Below the pieces are notes generated by a model. That model did not search any database. It worked only from the letters and a program-made list of their open reading frames with translations, and was not told the DNA's origin. Below, piece after piece: positions 45,792-57,839 of a stretch of DNA of 64,000 nucleotides (position 1 is the stretch's first letter; the number at the start of each line of letters is the position of its first letter). This DNA comes from Arachis hypogaea (lineage: Eukaryota; Streptophyta; Magnoliopsida; Fabales; Fabaceae): positions 19,525,940 to 19,589,939 of the forward strand of contig NC_092051.1 in assembly GCF_003086295.3 (NCBI RefSeq), given 5' to 3'. The translations under genes and the position numbers were made by a program.

Positions 45792-45796
45792 ACTAG

Positions 45797-46328
45797 TATG
45801 CTAACACATGTTTATTAATTTATTTTTTAAAATTAATGATGTATGATACTAATAAAGGTAAAATTTATCAAAATATTTTTTTTAATGGTGGATAAGGATT
45901 CTGCATAATCGATACTGTGTTATTTCCATCTCCTTTAGTAATTGGTTATTCCCTCTTCCACCTCTTCTACGTCTCCATCCCAATTTGGAGAATTAATTGG
46001 GGTTTAGTGCATGATAAAAATTGTTAGTGTTACTGGATTTGAATGCAAAATAATTTCAAGTTTGAGAAAAGAAATAGATATAAAAAATGGATATGAGTAT
46101 GTATTTGGAAGTGCATTTTATACACAAAATCACAAACCATGGTATGATAAATGCCGCAAGAACCCCGCTAACTTACAGCGAAATTCTTTGCTGCTTCACT
46201 ATTAATCCAAGAGTTTATAAATTGTTTACGGTCAGGGGAGCACTTGATAATTTTCTAATAGTTTATGAAAAAATTATCCCAATAGATAAAATACGCCACC
46301 TTGTTACGAATTTATGATGAAAGTATAA
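45797..46328. other. Intergenic stretch right of the retroelement nest
   Basis: No recognised gene. Overlapping short open frames at 46011-46317 show no family motif. Confidence 0.4.
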
Positions 46329-46336
46329 TCTACGAG

Positions 46337-48539
46337 TAGGGGTGACAAACGGGTCTAAACTCGCTGGACCGGCTCGCGTAACCTGCCAAAAAAGGTAGGT
46401 TGGGCTAGAAAATTAGGACCACCAAATAGTAAAAGCCTGCCTAACCCGCACCGCTTAAACCGCGAGTTTTGGCAGGGCGGGGCAGGCTTCCCCGCCAGGC
46501 TTAGAATTTTTTTAGCAAGGGGTATTTTTACAATTTTTTTACCAAAACCCAACTTTTTTCAACCCAACTTACAAGAGAATGAAGATGAAAATTGAGAATT
46601 TTGGATTATATTTATTTTGTTTTAGAGACAATATTTATAATTATGTTTTGAATTATGTTTATTTTGTTTTGGGAATAATATTTATAATTATGTTTTGGAT
46701 GAAAACTTGGTTTATAATTATATTTATTAGATATTTATAATTACAAAGACTTTAATGTTTGTGAATATAAAAATTATAATTTGTTTATATTTTTAGAAAT
46801 TATAATAGTTAAAAGTAAAAAATAGGAGAGATTTTTTTATGCCTTTATATATGGGCAATTTATGCAAATAAAATAAATGAACAAAACCTTTATGCAGATA
46901 CAACATTGGCAATTTCCAGACGCAAATGCAACAAACGCAACTGTATATAATCCGCTACACCCTGTAGCGGAACTCAATTACACGTAATCCGCTACAGGCT
47001 ATCGCGGATTACGTTGAGGGCTGCGTTACTCATAAACCGCTACACCCTGTAGCGGTTTATGCTCATATGGTGCGAGACTCATAATCCGCTACACCCTCTA
47101 GCGGATTATGAAGAGTGTGGAAAACCGGGTTGGCTTATGTTTAAAAAAATTACACTTTCTAAAATCGGATTTGTTTTGCATAGAATAAAAGGCATTTTAA
47201 GCCATTTTAAGTCATTTTCTATGCAAAATAATTTTAAAAAATGACTTCAAAAATGTTAGGAGTACTATAAAAATTTGTAATATCTTAGTAATTTAGGTAA
47301 ATACTGGTTATAACTATATATTTTATTAAAAAATTAATAATTGATTAAAAAAATTAATAATTTAAAAATTAAAAAAATATATATTTTATTTCATGTATTA
47401 AAAAAAGCTAACAAAATATTTAATTATGAGACTTCTTTAAAATATTAATGAGCTATCAATTCGAATTTCATACATACTCTTTTGCCCATTTTTAATAGTT
47501 CATGAATATTTTTTTAATACAAAGTCCAGAACTCTGGAAGCAGTGACTCACCTCCATTGATGAACGACGCTCCTCCTCCAAAAATTCTTTCTTTTTCACT
47601 TTACCTTTTTCACACCTTTTAGTAACGTTCCATGTCTTTATCAGGAGTTAATATCTAGTACGTTTGCTTAGTTGGGAAATTCCCATTTTTTTTTTGCTGT
47701 AAGTCCAAAATGGGCCTATTATTTTATTGCACCAATAAAATTTATCTTTTGAGAAAAAAATAAATTTATTTAAATTATACTATAAAAAAATATTTTATTC
47801 TATACAAAATAATTTAAAAAAATGGCTTAAAAGATGTTAGAACTTAGAAGTACTATAAAAATTTGTAATGTTCTAATGACTTAGGACATTAAAGAAATAC
47901 TCCACATAGTCAATAATAATTTAAAAATTAAGAAAAATATAGTTATAACCAATATTTACCTAAATTACTAAGACAAACTTTTATAGTATTTCTAACATTT
48001 TTAAGTCATTTTTTAAAATTGTTTTGCATAGAAAATGGCTTAAAATGGCTTAAAATGCCCTTTATTCTATGCAAAACAAACTCAGTTTTAGAAAGTGTAT
48101 TTTTTTTAAACATAAGCCAACCCGATTTTCCACACTCTTCATAATCCGCTAGAGGGTGTAGCGGATTATGAGTCTCGCACCATATGAGCATAAACCGCTA
48201 CATGGTGTAGCGGTTTATGAGTAACGCAGCCCTCAACGTAATCCGCGATAGTCTGTAGCGGATTATGTACAATTGAGCGGATTATATACAGTTGCGTTTG
48301 TTGCATTTGCGTCTGGAAATTGCTAATGTTGTATTTGCGTAAAGATTTTGTTTATTTATTTTATATGTGTAAATTACCCTTTATATATATTATTTAATAG
48401 TTAAAAGTAAAAAAAAAAAGAGTTTATTTGGCGGGCTTAGCCCGCCGGGCCGCCAGCCCGCCCTTAGGCGGGGCGGGTTAGGATTCTGGGACTGCCGCAC
48501 TAGGCGAGGCGGGGCGGACTTCCCCGCTTGCCACCCCTA
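46337..48539. mobile_element. Non-autonomous hAT-type element, interrupted
   Basis: Ends TAGGGGTGACAAACGGG and the inverse of TAGGGGTGGCAAGCGGG. Flanked by an 8-bp TSD TCTACGAG (46329-46336) and TCTGCGAG (48540-48547), one mismatch; the 8-bp size is that of hAT elements. GC-rich subterminal parts (GGCGGGGC runs). A 1.53-kb MULE-type element sits inside, leaving about 670 bp of the host element. Confidence 0.85.
46853..48379. mobile_element. Foldback Mutator-type element with palindrome clusters
   Basis: Perfect 9-bp TSD TTTATATAT (46844-46852 and 48380-48388). Ends GGGCAATTTATGCAAATAAA and GGGTAATTTACACATATAAA (inverted). Arms of roughly 400 bp are near-identical inverted copies. Each arm holds several short hairpins of the form AATCCGCTA-loop-TAGCGGATT (left arm: 46951-46971, 46984-47012, 47033-47060, 47080-47110; mirrored at about 48145-48290). 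A 61-codon frame is mirrored on both strands only because of the palindrome. No transposase. Confidence 0.9.
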
Positions 48540-48547
48540 TCTGCGAG

Positions 48548-49353
48548 TAGATGCAGCAATTTATAAAGGTGATTGTGATGTATATTATCCTAATTGACAT
48601 GATTATGATATAGAGTAATCAAATATAATGTATTTGTTCGTGTGTCATTAAATTGATAAAAAAAAATTAATAAAAAAAATTACTTTTTAGTGTGCTTGGC
48701 AAATTTTTAATAAAAATAAGAGTATTAAAAAAATAAAAAATATATCTTTTTTGAGAAGAAATAATTTACATCTTTTTTTAAAATTTTTTTTAAATAAAAA
48801 AAAAACGTTTTCACATAATAAATGAACAAAAAATACTTTTATCTTATTTTATCCAAATATAATTGATAGAAAAAAAGATCTTTTTACATGAGATATTCAA
48901 ATATAAAATCACTTTTACTTTTGTAAAAAAATCTTTTAAAAAATTATCTTTAAAAATAAATCTTTTTCGAGAATGGCGCCAAAACAATGGCTCATTCTTA
49001 AACGCTCATGATTAAGTATGGAGTGCTGCACACCTTGTTAATTCATTAAATCTAAACTCTTCATTTATTATATTTTATTTGAATGGTCTAGATTTAAAAA
49101 GGTAACCTATTAATTAGGTTAACTATTTTTTTTTTTATAAATTTTGATTTTTTTTTTGTAAGTTTTAGATATTGGGATGAAATCTAAAACAAAAAATTAG
49201 TATATAAATATTAAAAGTAACATGTTTGTACAAAAAAAAAAGTAATTGGGCTTTAGAATTAAAATAAATAATACATAAAAAATAAGTTAAAAATTTATGC
49301 ACTAAACCTAGAAAAAAATATATTGGAATCTTGAAAAAAGTAATATTAAATAT
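48548..49353. other. AT-rich intergenic stretch
   Basis: Poly-A/poly-T-rich. No gene or element ends seen. Confidence 0.5.
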
Positions 49354-49677
49354 GAACACAATGATAAAAAATTTTGTGTTATATAAATTTAATTAAAAAA
49401 TATATATACTCACGTAAAAAGCAAACAATATATAATAATTTTATTTTGTGTGAAACAAAAATATAATATTAAATATGAATACAATGATACAAGATTCTAT
49501 ATTATATAAATTTAATTTTAAAAAATATATATACTCACGTAAATACCAAACAAATATATAATAATTTTATTTTGTGTGAAACAAAATTATAATATTAAAT
49601 ATAAACACAATAATAAAAGATTTTGTATTATATAAATTTAATTAAAAAAATATATATACTTAGATAAAAACCAAACA

Positions 49678-49678
<1 letters not shown>
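49354..49678. repeat. ~124-bp AT-rich tandem repeat, about 2.6 copies
   Basis: Copies start near 49354, 49477 and 49602, each with ACACAATGATA..., TATATAAATTTAATT and ATATATACTCACGTAAA, followed by ATAATTTTATTTTGTGTGAA. No coding. Confidence 0.8.

Positions 49679-49751
<73 letters not shown>
49679..49751. repeat. (TAA)n microsatellite
   Basis: About 24 uninterrupted TAA units directly after the 124-bp repeat. Likely polymorphic. Confidence 0.97.
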
Positions 49752-50494
49752 CTCATTAGTTATTTATCTAAAGATAAATGTAGCTTCTCATATATAAATG
49801 AAATTATTAGACGGTGTTTAAATGATAAACTAATACTGAGAGAGAGATTGAAAGATAAAAAATTGAAAGACAACAGAGACTACATAATTCTCTTTATTGT
49901 ATTTAGTGTAAAGTATATAATATTGAATTATGTCTCAATATCTTTTTTATTTAAGATACATATAAAGACTAAAACAAACAAGAATAGTAAAATATATTTT
50001 TTCTAAAGGGATATTTTAATATTTTAAAATTATAATATAAAATTTTAAACATAATTAAACAACCTTAATTTTAAAGGAGCATTTTATTATTTCCAAAGTT
50101 AATTTTAAAAGGCTATTTTAATATCATAAAAATTAAACATAAGAGTATTTTAATGTTTTTAATATTATTTTAAATTTTTAATTCCTAATACAGTTAAATA
50201 ATATGAATTGGTTCTTTTAAAATTACTTTAGTATTGTGTTTTTATAAAATTAATTACAAGGGTATTTTAGTTTTTATTTAAAGTTTAAATTTATAATTTT
50301 TAATATAATTAAAAAATATTTATTTTCAAAGAGTATTTTAATCTTTATTCCAAAAGGATATTTTAAATTTTTTTAAGATTAATTATATTTTAATATTAAA
50401 TTAATATTTTTAATTTTTAATGCAATCAAAGAATTTTAAATAATTCTATAAGTGTAATTTAGTATTTTAAAATTAATATGTAAAATATATTTTA
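49752..50494. other. AT-rich stretch with loose GTATTTTA repeats
   Basis: Irregular repetition of (A/G)GTATTTTA and AATTTTTAAT motifs, resembling the array at 12590-13770 and the right edge of the window. No gene. Confidence 0.45.
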
Positions 50495-50719
50495 GTATTT
50501 TAAAGAGTAAATAGTTAAATTAATTTCTGAAAGACCACTCTTTCTCTAATTTGGTTTTTGAAGAATTTTTTAATCAAATTCGTCTTTTAAAGATTTTAAA
50601 TTAATCATGTTAGTCATTTCGTCACTTTCATTATTAATGGTATCAGAGTTTGTTGACGTAGTACGTTAAATAACATAACAACACACACATATTAGTTCTA
50701 ATTCACTGCAACATTTTGG

Positions 50720-51495
50720 GTCTATGGTCACGGTTTTTTACCGTGACAAAAAAAATTATGGTCACGGTTTTTTAAAAAAGGGTGACCATAGAGTACCTAT
50801 GGTCACGGTTTTTAAAAAATGGTGGCCTAAAAGTCTCTATGGTCACGGTTTATGGGGGTGACCAAAAAGGGTCTATAGTCATATTTTTTTAAAAAAGGGT
50901 GACCTAAAGGGGTATATAGTCACGATTTTTTGGGGTGATCTCAAGGGGTCTATGGTCACGGTTTTGGGGGTGACCTTAAATGGTCTATGGTCATGATTTT
51001 TTAAAAAAGAGTGACCTAAAAGGGTCTAATGGTCACGGTTTTGGGGGTGACCTAACGGGGTCTATAGTCACAATTTTGGGGGTGAACTAAACTGGTCTAT
51101 GGTCACGGTTTTTCACCGTGACCAAAAGTCATCTATGGGCACGATTTTGAGAGGTGACCTAAAAGAGTCTATGGTCATGGTTTTATGAAAGGGTGACCTA
51201 AAGGGTTCTATGGTCACGATTTTTTGGGGTGATCTAAAGGAGTCTATGGTCACGGTTTTGGGGGGTGACCTTAAATGGTCTATGGTCACGATTTTTTAAA
51301 AAAGGGTGACCTAAAAGGGTCTATGGTGGGGTGACCTAAAAGGGTCTATGGTCACGTTTTTAAGGGGTGACCAAAAGGAGTCTATAATCACGGTTTTACG
51401 AAATGGTGACCTAAAATGATCTATGGTCATGGTTTTGGAGAGTGACTTAAAGATACCTATGGTCACGATTTTAAGGGGTGACCATAGAGTACAAT
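50720..51495. repeat. CACTA left subterminal repeats
   Basis: More than fifteen copies of TCTATGGTCACGGTTTT and its degenerate forms, alternating with GGGGTGACC(T/A)AAA. In CACTA elements such repeats bind the element-encoded DNA-binding protein (family knowledge). Confidence 0.9.
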
Positions 51496-51499
51496 TTTT

Positions 51500-52164
51500 C
51501 AATTTTTTTTAAACCCCTTACTCGTCGTTCTCCCCGTAGGAGAAAAGGGTGAAGATATTCCTTGGTGCCGAAATCCCCATTCCTTCTCTGTCAGCCACGC
51601 ACCCTCCTCCCCGTCACGCACAGCGCCACCTCTGGTCGTGCTCCAGCCCCTCTCGTCTGCTTATTAGTCACTAGCTTCTTCCTCGTGGCCGTCAAAGCGT
51701 TGCCTGTCGCCAGCCCCTCTCCTCTGCTCATCAGTTGCTAGCATGGTTCTGAAAACCAGATCAAACCGACTAGTCGAACCGGTCCAATCGTAAACCGATA
51801 GATTTTATGTTTCGGTTCTTTAGGTAAAACCGTTGATTCAAAAACCAGATGAAAATCGCTAAACCAGTCGGTCAGACTGAACCGAGACCCGACCGGTTCA
51901 AATGAAACGACGCTGTATCGCTTAGAGAACATTCAGAAAGCATGCGAGTGCCCCCTAGCGCTAGAGCCTCCTTTCTCCCTTCTCCTTCTTTCTCCCCAGT
52001 CTCCAAAGAAAAACGGAAGCCTGAGTCTCTACCACCACCACGTTGGTCGCGCTCAATCCTAGCCTCCATTGTCGCTGCTATTCTTCTCATTATCGCCGTC
52101 ACTATGGTCCGGTCGTCTCTCCACAGTCCAACTGGTCGCCTCCAACCCCTTTGTACACTCACGA
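51500..52164. other. CACTA interior: GC-richer leader-like DNA and an orphan hAT-type end
   Basis: 51530-51730 is CT-rich, leader-like DNA. 51742-51930 begins CATGGTTCTGAAAACCAGAT with CCGGTTCGA-type motifs, the same family of end as 52173 and 58361, but no matching right end or TSD. 51950-52150 is again CT-rich and exon- or leader-like, unrecognised. Confidence 0.5.
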
Positions 52165-52172
52165 ATCACAAG

Positions 52173-52834
52173 CATAGTTATCGAAACCGAACCGGCAATC
52201 GACCTGGTGAAGTTATTGGGTCACTGGGTTAGTGGTTGAACCGATGGGTCAGTGGTCGAACCGTTTAACTCGGTAATAATTAAATAAATATATAAAATTA
52301 TAATATAATATTTATTGAAAAATAAAAATTAGGGTTTAATATTTCATATTATTTAAATTTAAATAAATTATATATAAATTTCATTAGCTTATTACTTTAA
52401 TATGATATATATATATATATAAATTAGCCTTTAATTTAATAGGTCTAATCTAAAAAAAAGTTACATATAAATAAAATTAATCTTAGACATATGAATTAGT
52501 GTATAGTTGTAGACTTAGAGCATTCTCATGTGAACTTTCTTATTATATATATTATTATTAGCCTATATTTACCAAAGAAGAATGATTGGCTTAATGGCAA
52601 AGGAGCACAAGGTGCTTCTACTGTGATTCAGCATGCCCGCCAGTGCACCGTGGAGACGCGCGGTTCATTCGCCCGGTTCGCGTTGACCCGTCCGGTTTTC
52701 AACGGGTTTGACCACCGTTGACCGGATTAATTGCAGAAGCGGTTTGCATTGTAAGCCGAACCGGCCAGACCACCGGTTTATCAGTTTTTTGGTCGAACTG
52801 GTCGGTCTGGTACGATCCAGTTTTGATAACTATG
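52173..52834. mobile_element. Non-autonomous hAT-type element (662 bp)
   Basis: Ends CATAGTTATCGAAACCG and inverse CATAGTTATCAAAACTG, perfect 8-bp TSD ATCACAAG (52165-52172 and 52835-52842). Subterminal CCGGTT/AACCGG motifs. No coding. Confidence 0.87.
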
Positions 52835-53814
52835 ATCACAAGCAGGGACGGATTTATGCATAAGTCAGTGGGGGCAACTGCCCCCAGTCAAATTTTAAAT
52901 AATAAAGAGTAATTCTTAGTGAAATGTCAAGATTGCCTCCATTATATAATGACTTTTTCCCCCGCCCCAAATCCCTAAACTGTTCTGCTTCTCCCTTTCT
53001 CTCCAATTTCAAATCCCTAATTACTCCAGCCTCTGCCCTCCAACCTCCAAGCCCCAGAAGGTCAGAATTACTGCCGCCAGATCGCTACTCGGCTACTTCG
53101 CATTTCTGCCGCTCCGGGGCTCCGCCAGTGTGGGCTGTGTGGCAGTGTCACTAGCTCCCCTGTTAGGCTGTCACTCCGCGTTTCTGCTCCCTGCGACTCC
53201 GCGGCTCCGCGACTCCTTGTATCGCCGCGATTCTCCCACGTGGCTCTGTCACCGTCCTTCGTCGGTTTCTCTTTGCATCGCCGCCATGACGCGTCTAGTG
53301 GTTCTCACTTCTTAGGTTCTACCTTCTTTTCCGTCACTGCTTCTAATTTGTGTGGATCTGCCGCTGCGTTCCTCTTCTGCGATCCTTCCTTTGACACTCA
53401 GCAATTCAGCATCTGATTCTGCGGTTCTGCCTTCTTCTTCAACAAACATCAATTTCTTCTGGATTTCTGGAGTTCTGGTTGACTGGTTCTTCTATTTTAG
53501 TCTACAATCCTCTTCTCTGTTGTCGTTGGCGCCACACCGCTACTGGGTCATCCTCCTGGAGTTTAGTTTGTCTCTTGGTACATGATTGGGAACCCAAATC
53601 AACCTATCAACTTATCAAGAGTGGTAAACAACAAAAATTTCTCAATCCTGTAACCAATTAATTATAGCATATGTATATTATAAATAAAGAAGCTTTTGGG
53701 GTGGGAAATGGCTGAATGGGGATTTAGAATAAAGGAATGGTTTGTGATTGAATAAGAATCAATAGTTAAGAATCAATAGCTTTTAGGTCAGGTGGTATTG
53801 TGTATTACTTGTGT

Positions 53815-54038
53815 TGGTTTACAGAGGTGAATACTGAATTACTTCTTTGTATAACTTGTCTGAATCCAAGACACTCATTTCTTGCATTTGATAAGGAGAA
53901 GTTGATCCAGTTAGCTCAATTCTATCCATTAGAATTTTCTTCTACTCAACTTTTGGCACTTGATAGTCAACTTGAGAATTTCATATTAGATGTGCATTCT
54001 GATGGTCAATTCTCAAACTTAAATGGGATTGGTGCTCT
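53815..54038 (+). pseudogene. hAT transposase, C-terminal region, part 1
   Basis: Plus-strand frame: TELLLCITCLNPRHSFLAFD, then LAQFYPLEFSSTQLLALDSQ and SNLNGIGAL. Matches the region just before the dimerisation domain of ZMYM1-like plant hAT transposases. Interrupted at 54038 by the foldback element and continued at 55765. The N-terminal zinc finger and catalytic parts are absent. Confidence 0.75.
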
Positions 54039-55757
54039 CCCCAAATAGGTCCCCAAGGAATTCATCGTCGGACAGATTTGTTCCCAACAAAATTTAACTA
54101 AAATTTTGTCCTTGACGCTTTTAGTTATACACCAGATACGTCCCTATGGCAGTTTGACCTCGTCAGGACGTCCTACGTGGAGGTTAACAGGCTGACGTGT
54201 TAGGTTAACTGCCACGTGTCACTTTCAGGACAATTTGGTCCCCATCCAAGTTGGACAAAACGACGTCGTATTGGATCATGAGGCGAACATCGTTTCGTGG
54301 AGGACAAATTCGTCCCCACCATGGAAGGCAGAGTTGCGAAACGACAACGTCTTAAATGGGGGACCTATCTGACCTGTTCGAGGGGACCTATCTGCCTGAT
54401 GATTATGCTTCTGTAGGGACCTATTTGTCTGATAACCTAATGTTTGGAGACCTATCTAACCTATAATTGGTGACATTACCCTCAAATAAATTCATTGTCT
54501 TTTTTTGTTTCATTGAAAATACAAAGCTGATGTATCTGGACCTGGTAGCTTGCAAAATTCTAATCCTCCTTCTCATGACACTCAAATTGAAGATTTTCCT
54601 TCACATGTCACAAAAGAATGTCTCAGGCAATCCCAAAGTATGCTAATTTTGAATGACTTAATGCGTATGTTGAAATCTGTATGAAACATCCTCATAATAA
54701 TTTTGTTTATTCCAGGCTCAGCAACCTTTTAGACATCCAAGGCAAATAGTAATCCGGCCCAAGGCTCAGAAGAGTGTTAGTGTTGAGACCATGGCAGCTG
54801 CAACCAGTGGCATCTAGATTGTTCAAACCAAAAGCAATGTGTTTCTTTTATACTATTTCACCACAATTAATTTCATGCATATCCATCTAAATATAATGAG
54901 ACATTTCAATCTAACAATTTGATAATCAACACAATTTAAAATTTGCCTAAACAATCACTATATACATACAAAACACAACTACAGCTACCAATGTCCCCAA
55001 TTATTATACCCCTAAACAAAGCAAAAACAGTATGCTTCTTCACAAGTTGGCTATCCTCATTCTTCTTCAACAACAGATCTTCTGATTGCTTCACTCTCTC
55101 CTCCAAGTCATCGTTCAACATACGCATTAAGTCATTCAAAATTAGCATACTTTTGGCTTGCCTGAGATATTTTTTTGTGACATGTGAAGGAGAATCTTCA
55201 CTTTGAGTGTCATGAGAGGGAGGATTAAAATTTTGCAAGCTACCAGGTCCAGATACATCAGCTTGTGTTTTCAATGAAACTAAAAAAAGACAATGAATAT
55301 ATTTGAGGGTAATGTCACCAATTATAGGTTAGATAGGTCCCCAAACATTAGGTTATCACACAAATAGGTCCCTATAAAAGCATAATGATCAGGCAGATAA
55401 GTCCCCTCAAACAGACAGATAAGTCCCTCATTTAAAACGTTGCCGTTTCGCAACTCTGTCTTTCATGGTGGGGACGAATTTGTCCTCTACGAAACAACGT
55501 CGTTCGCCTCATGATCCAATACGACGTGGTTTTGTCCATCTTGGATTGGGACTAAATTGTCCTGGAGGTGACACGTGGCAGTTAACCTGATACGTCAGTC
55601 CGTTAATCTCCACGTAGGACGTCTTGACCGGGTCAAACTGCCATAGGGACGTATCTGGTGTATAACTAAAAATGTCAGGGAAAAAATTTTAGTTAAATTT
55701 TGTTAGGGACAAATATGTCCGACAGTAAATTTCTTGGGGGACCTATTTGGGGTATTA
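54037..55757. mobile_element. Foldback element inside the hAT transposase
   Basis: Two inverted arms of about 630 bp (54037-54670 and about 55110-55757), starting CCCCAAATAGGTCCCC and sharing blocks such as GTTATACACCAGATACGTCC. The inner ends of the arms carry matching coding-like sequence (for example GATGTATCTGGACCTGGTAG). The right arm holds a 112-codon minus-strand frame (54936-55274) ending in a hydrophobic stretch; I do not recognise it. Target-site duplication not resolved. It was inserted after the hAT element was already in place. Confidence 0.75.
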
Positions 55758-55764
55758 CTCCAGA

Positions 55765-56020
55765 AATCGGTTGAGACTCGAAAAAATATTGTTTATCCAT
55801 TAGTGTTTTTTCTTTTGAAGTTAGCTTTAGTTTGGCCTGTAGCAACTACATCAGTTGAAAGAACTTTTTCTCCTATTTCATAAAGAGTCGGCTTCGCAAC
55901 CGTATGAGAGATGAATTTTTAAATGATTGTTTAGTGACATATATAAAAAGAGAGATATTTAATTGTATTGACAACGAAAAGATTATTCAATCTTTTCAAA
56001 ATATAAAACCCAAAAAATGA
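55765..56020 (+). pseudogene. hAT transposase, C-terminal dimerisation region, part 2
   Basis: Continues the protein: NIVYPLVFFLLKLALVWPVA, TSVERTFS, then stops and frameshifts within NRLRNRMRDEFLNDCLVTYI-like sequence, ending at a TGA (56018-56020). The VATxxVERxFS motif is the signature of hAT C-terminal dimerisation domains. Confidence 0.82.
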
Positions 56021-56029
56021 AATTTTAAA

Positions 56030-57540
56030 TTATTTACTATTGTAAATTATTTTATTGTTTTAATTTGTTAGTTAAATAATTTGAGGAATAACCATATTTT
56101 ATAATACAAGAGTATAATTATAAAATTATTATTATACTCTTCAAGAAGAAAACCCAAAGGTCCACCTTTTCTTCCTCCTCATTTCTCATATCGTGTCATT
56201 CTTTCGTTTTTGCACTTTCTCCGCACTCTGAATTTTGCAACTCGCATTCAAATTCGTACCTTTTGTTTTTTGAAAAAAGGAAATAAAATAATACATCTCT
56301 GTAGATTGTGAGTGCTGGGAAAAATTGGTTAGGTGGAAAAATTAGAAATTATAAGTTTTTTTTTTTTTTAATCAAAATTAGGAATTCAAAGATTTAGCAT
56401 TGACTATCTACTTGTGCATTTTTTTCACTCTTTTCTTTTGGGAATTATAGAGGCTCTGCGGACAAGTAAGAGGGAAATGGCGGTTGCAACAAGAGGTAAT
56501 TACTTGGTTGGATGCTTATTCAATATTTTGCTGTTTATTTCGACTTGTATATTCTGCTGCATTTGTACTAAATTTCTTGAATAGATATTAGAGAGTTAAC
56601 TTGCTTTGGTATGTGGTACTGGTAAGCAGTTGTGTTTTCACTTCAATGTGGAATCTTCCCTTTACCATTTCTGTTTCTTTTCTCCCTGGAATAAACTAAT
56701 TGTTTCTTAAGATTGTTAAAGTGCACTGCAAAAACTTCATAAATAGAAATAATTAACAGAGTCCCAAAGTAGACATACTATTTATGCATTTAGCTGTCAA
56801 GAAAGTCACGATTGGTGTCTTTTCTTCTTTCCTTCAATATCTGAAAAGAATAATGAATATCGTGTGCGTTTTCATAATTAACTGGGGACAGAATGTGATG
56901 GGTAATAATAGTTACAACCAAATAGTTAGAGCGTGAAATGTGTTGCTGAAATCTTTTTTGCTGAAAGTAATTTGTTACTTAGTTAATTTGTTACAACCAA
57001 ATAATGGGGCTTTGCAAGATTGAAATTCATAGTTTGATTGTGAAGAAAGGAAACCAGAAGTAGAAAGGAGAAGACTTAATAATAAATAAACAGAAGATAA
57101 AAACTTAGAAACGAATTGACAAGGAGATAATAGAGTCTGATAGCTGCATAAATAATAAAGGGTAAACACGATCTAAAACAAAGAAAATGCAGTCCTAATA
57201 TTAATTCAAAGCAAACCCAACATGAAGCATGAAATAAACCAAAGGAGAGAAAACATAGCCATATCGATCTCATAGAAGATATTAAACTATTAATTTAAAT
57301 TCTTAAGATGGTAGAAGCATCAGGCTAACTAGCTAAGAAATGCTCGTGAGAACCATCTGGGATCCATGGATGCCTTAAGTAGCTTTAAGCCATGTACGTA
57401 ACACATTAAAGGTTATATTACAAAGTTGGAATAGGCTACGTTTAAATGAGATGACGGTAAGAGTTGAGATACCTTAGTAATGCCCTATACTTATCTAAAT
57501 TTTTTTTGGTTAATGTAATCACATAGAAATTTTACGTCTA
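56030..57540. other. CACTA interior with possible captured leader and small exon
   Basis: 56150-56260 is CT-rich and leader-like. 56462-56490 has an exon-like end (ATGGCGGTTGCAACAAG before GGTAAT). No protein recognised. Frames at 56975-57273 show no family motif. Confidence 0.4.
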
Positions 57541-57559
57541 ATATATCTTCATCGCCATC

Positions 57560-57831
57560 GCCGTCGCCTGATGAGGATCCCAGAACCAGGACGAACAATC
57601 TCGCGTGCTCCATGCCTCCCTCACTCATGTTGTTCGTACTCTCTCTTCCTTCTTTCATTTCATTAATTCATTTATGTTACGAATTAATTGAGTGAGAAAT
57701 TGCGGTGGTTCTAATTTTGCAGATAAAGTTGGGATGGACTGAAGCTGCGCTAATTGCAGGAGCAAAGGATGTTGGACTCTCCCCTTCCATCGTTGGGTTC
57801 TTTGCCGAGGAAGGAAGTCGCTCTGGTTGAG
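57560..57831 (+). pseudogene. COQ9: COQ9 fragment captured in the CACTA element
   Basis: Two adjacent exons with their intron. Exon end 57593-57631 reads EQSRVLHASLTHV (donor GTTCGT). Exon 57723-57831 reads IKLGWTEAALIAGAKDVGLS then PSIVG. Both match plant COQ9, a mitochondrial lipid-binding protein needed with COQ7 for ubiquinone synthesis. In the second exon one extra T (near 57796) shifts the frame; read in the other frame the exon ends SLPRKEVALVE, as expected. The mitochondrial targeting part and most of the gene are missing. Introns are kept, so capture was at the DNA level. Confidence 0.85.
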
Positions 57832-57839
57832 GTACTCCA

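Larger units (their letters stand above)
52843..56030 (+). mobile_element. Truncated hAT element with broken transposase
   Basis: The left end CAGGGACGGATTTATG...GGGGGCAACTGCCCC is the type of terminus found on plant hAT elements of the zinc-finger-MYM-like transposase group. The leader (52920-53600) is CT-rich. Only the 3' part of the transposase is present. No right terminus (inverse of CAGGG.CGGA) is seen, so the element is truncated before about 56150. A foldback element has split the transposase. Confidence 0.65.

Noticed and set aside
46011..46317. Small protein-coding gene
   Set aside because: Overlapping frames without recognisable motif, splice context or leader.
47059..48191. Two identical 61-codon proteins on opposite strands
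   Set aside because: They are the two arms of one foldback element, not a gene pair.
50720..51495. CRISPR-like or satellite array (CTATGGTCACGG)
   Set aside because: Spacing is irregular, units occur in both orientations, and they lie at CACTA termini: subterminal repeats explain them.
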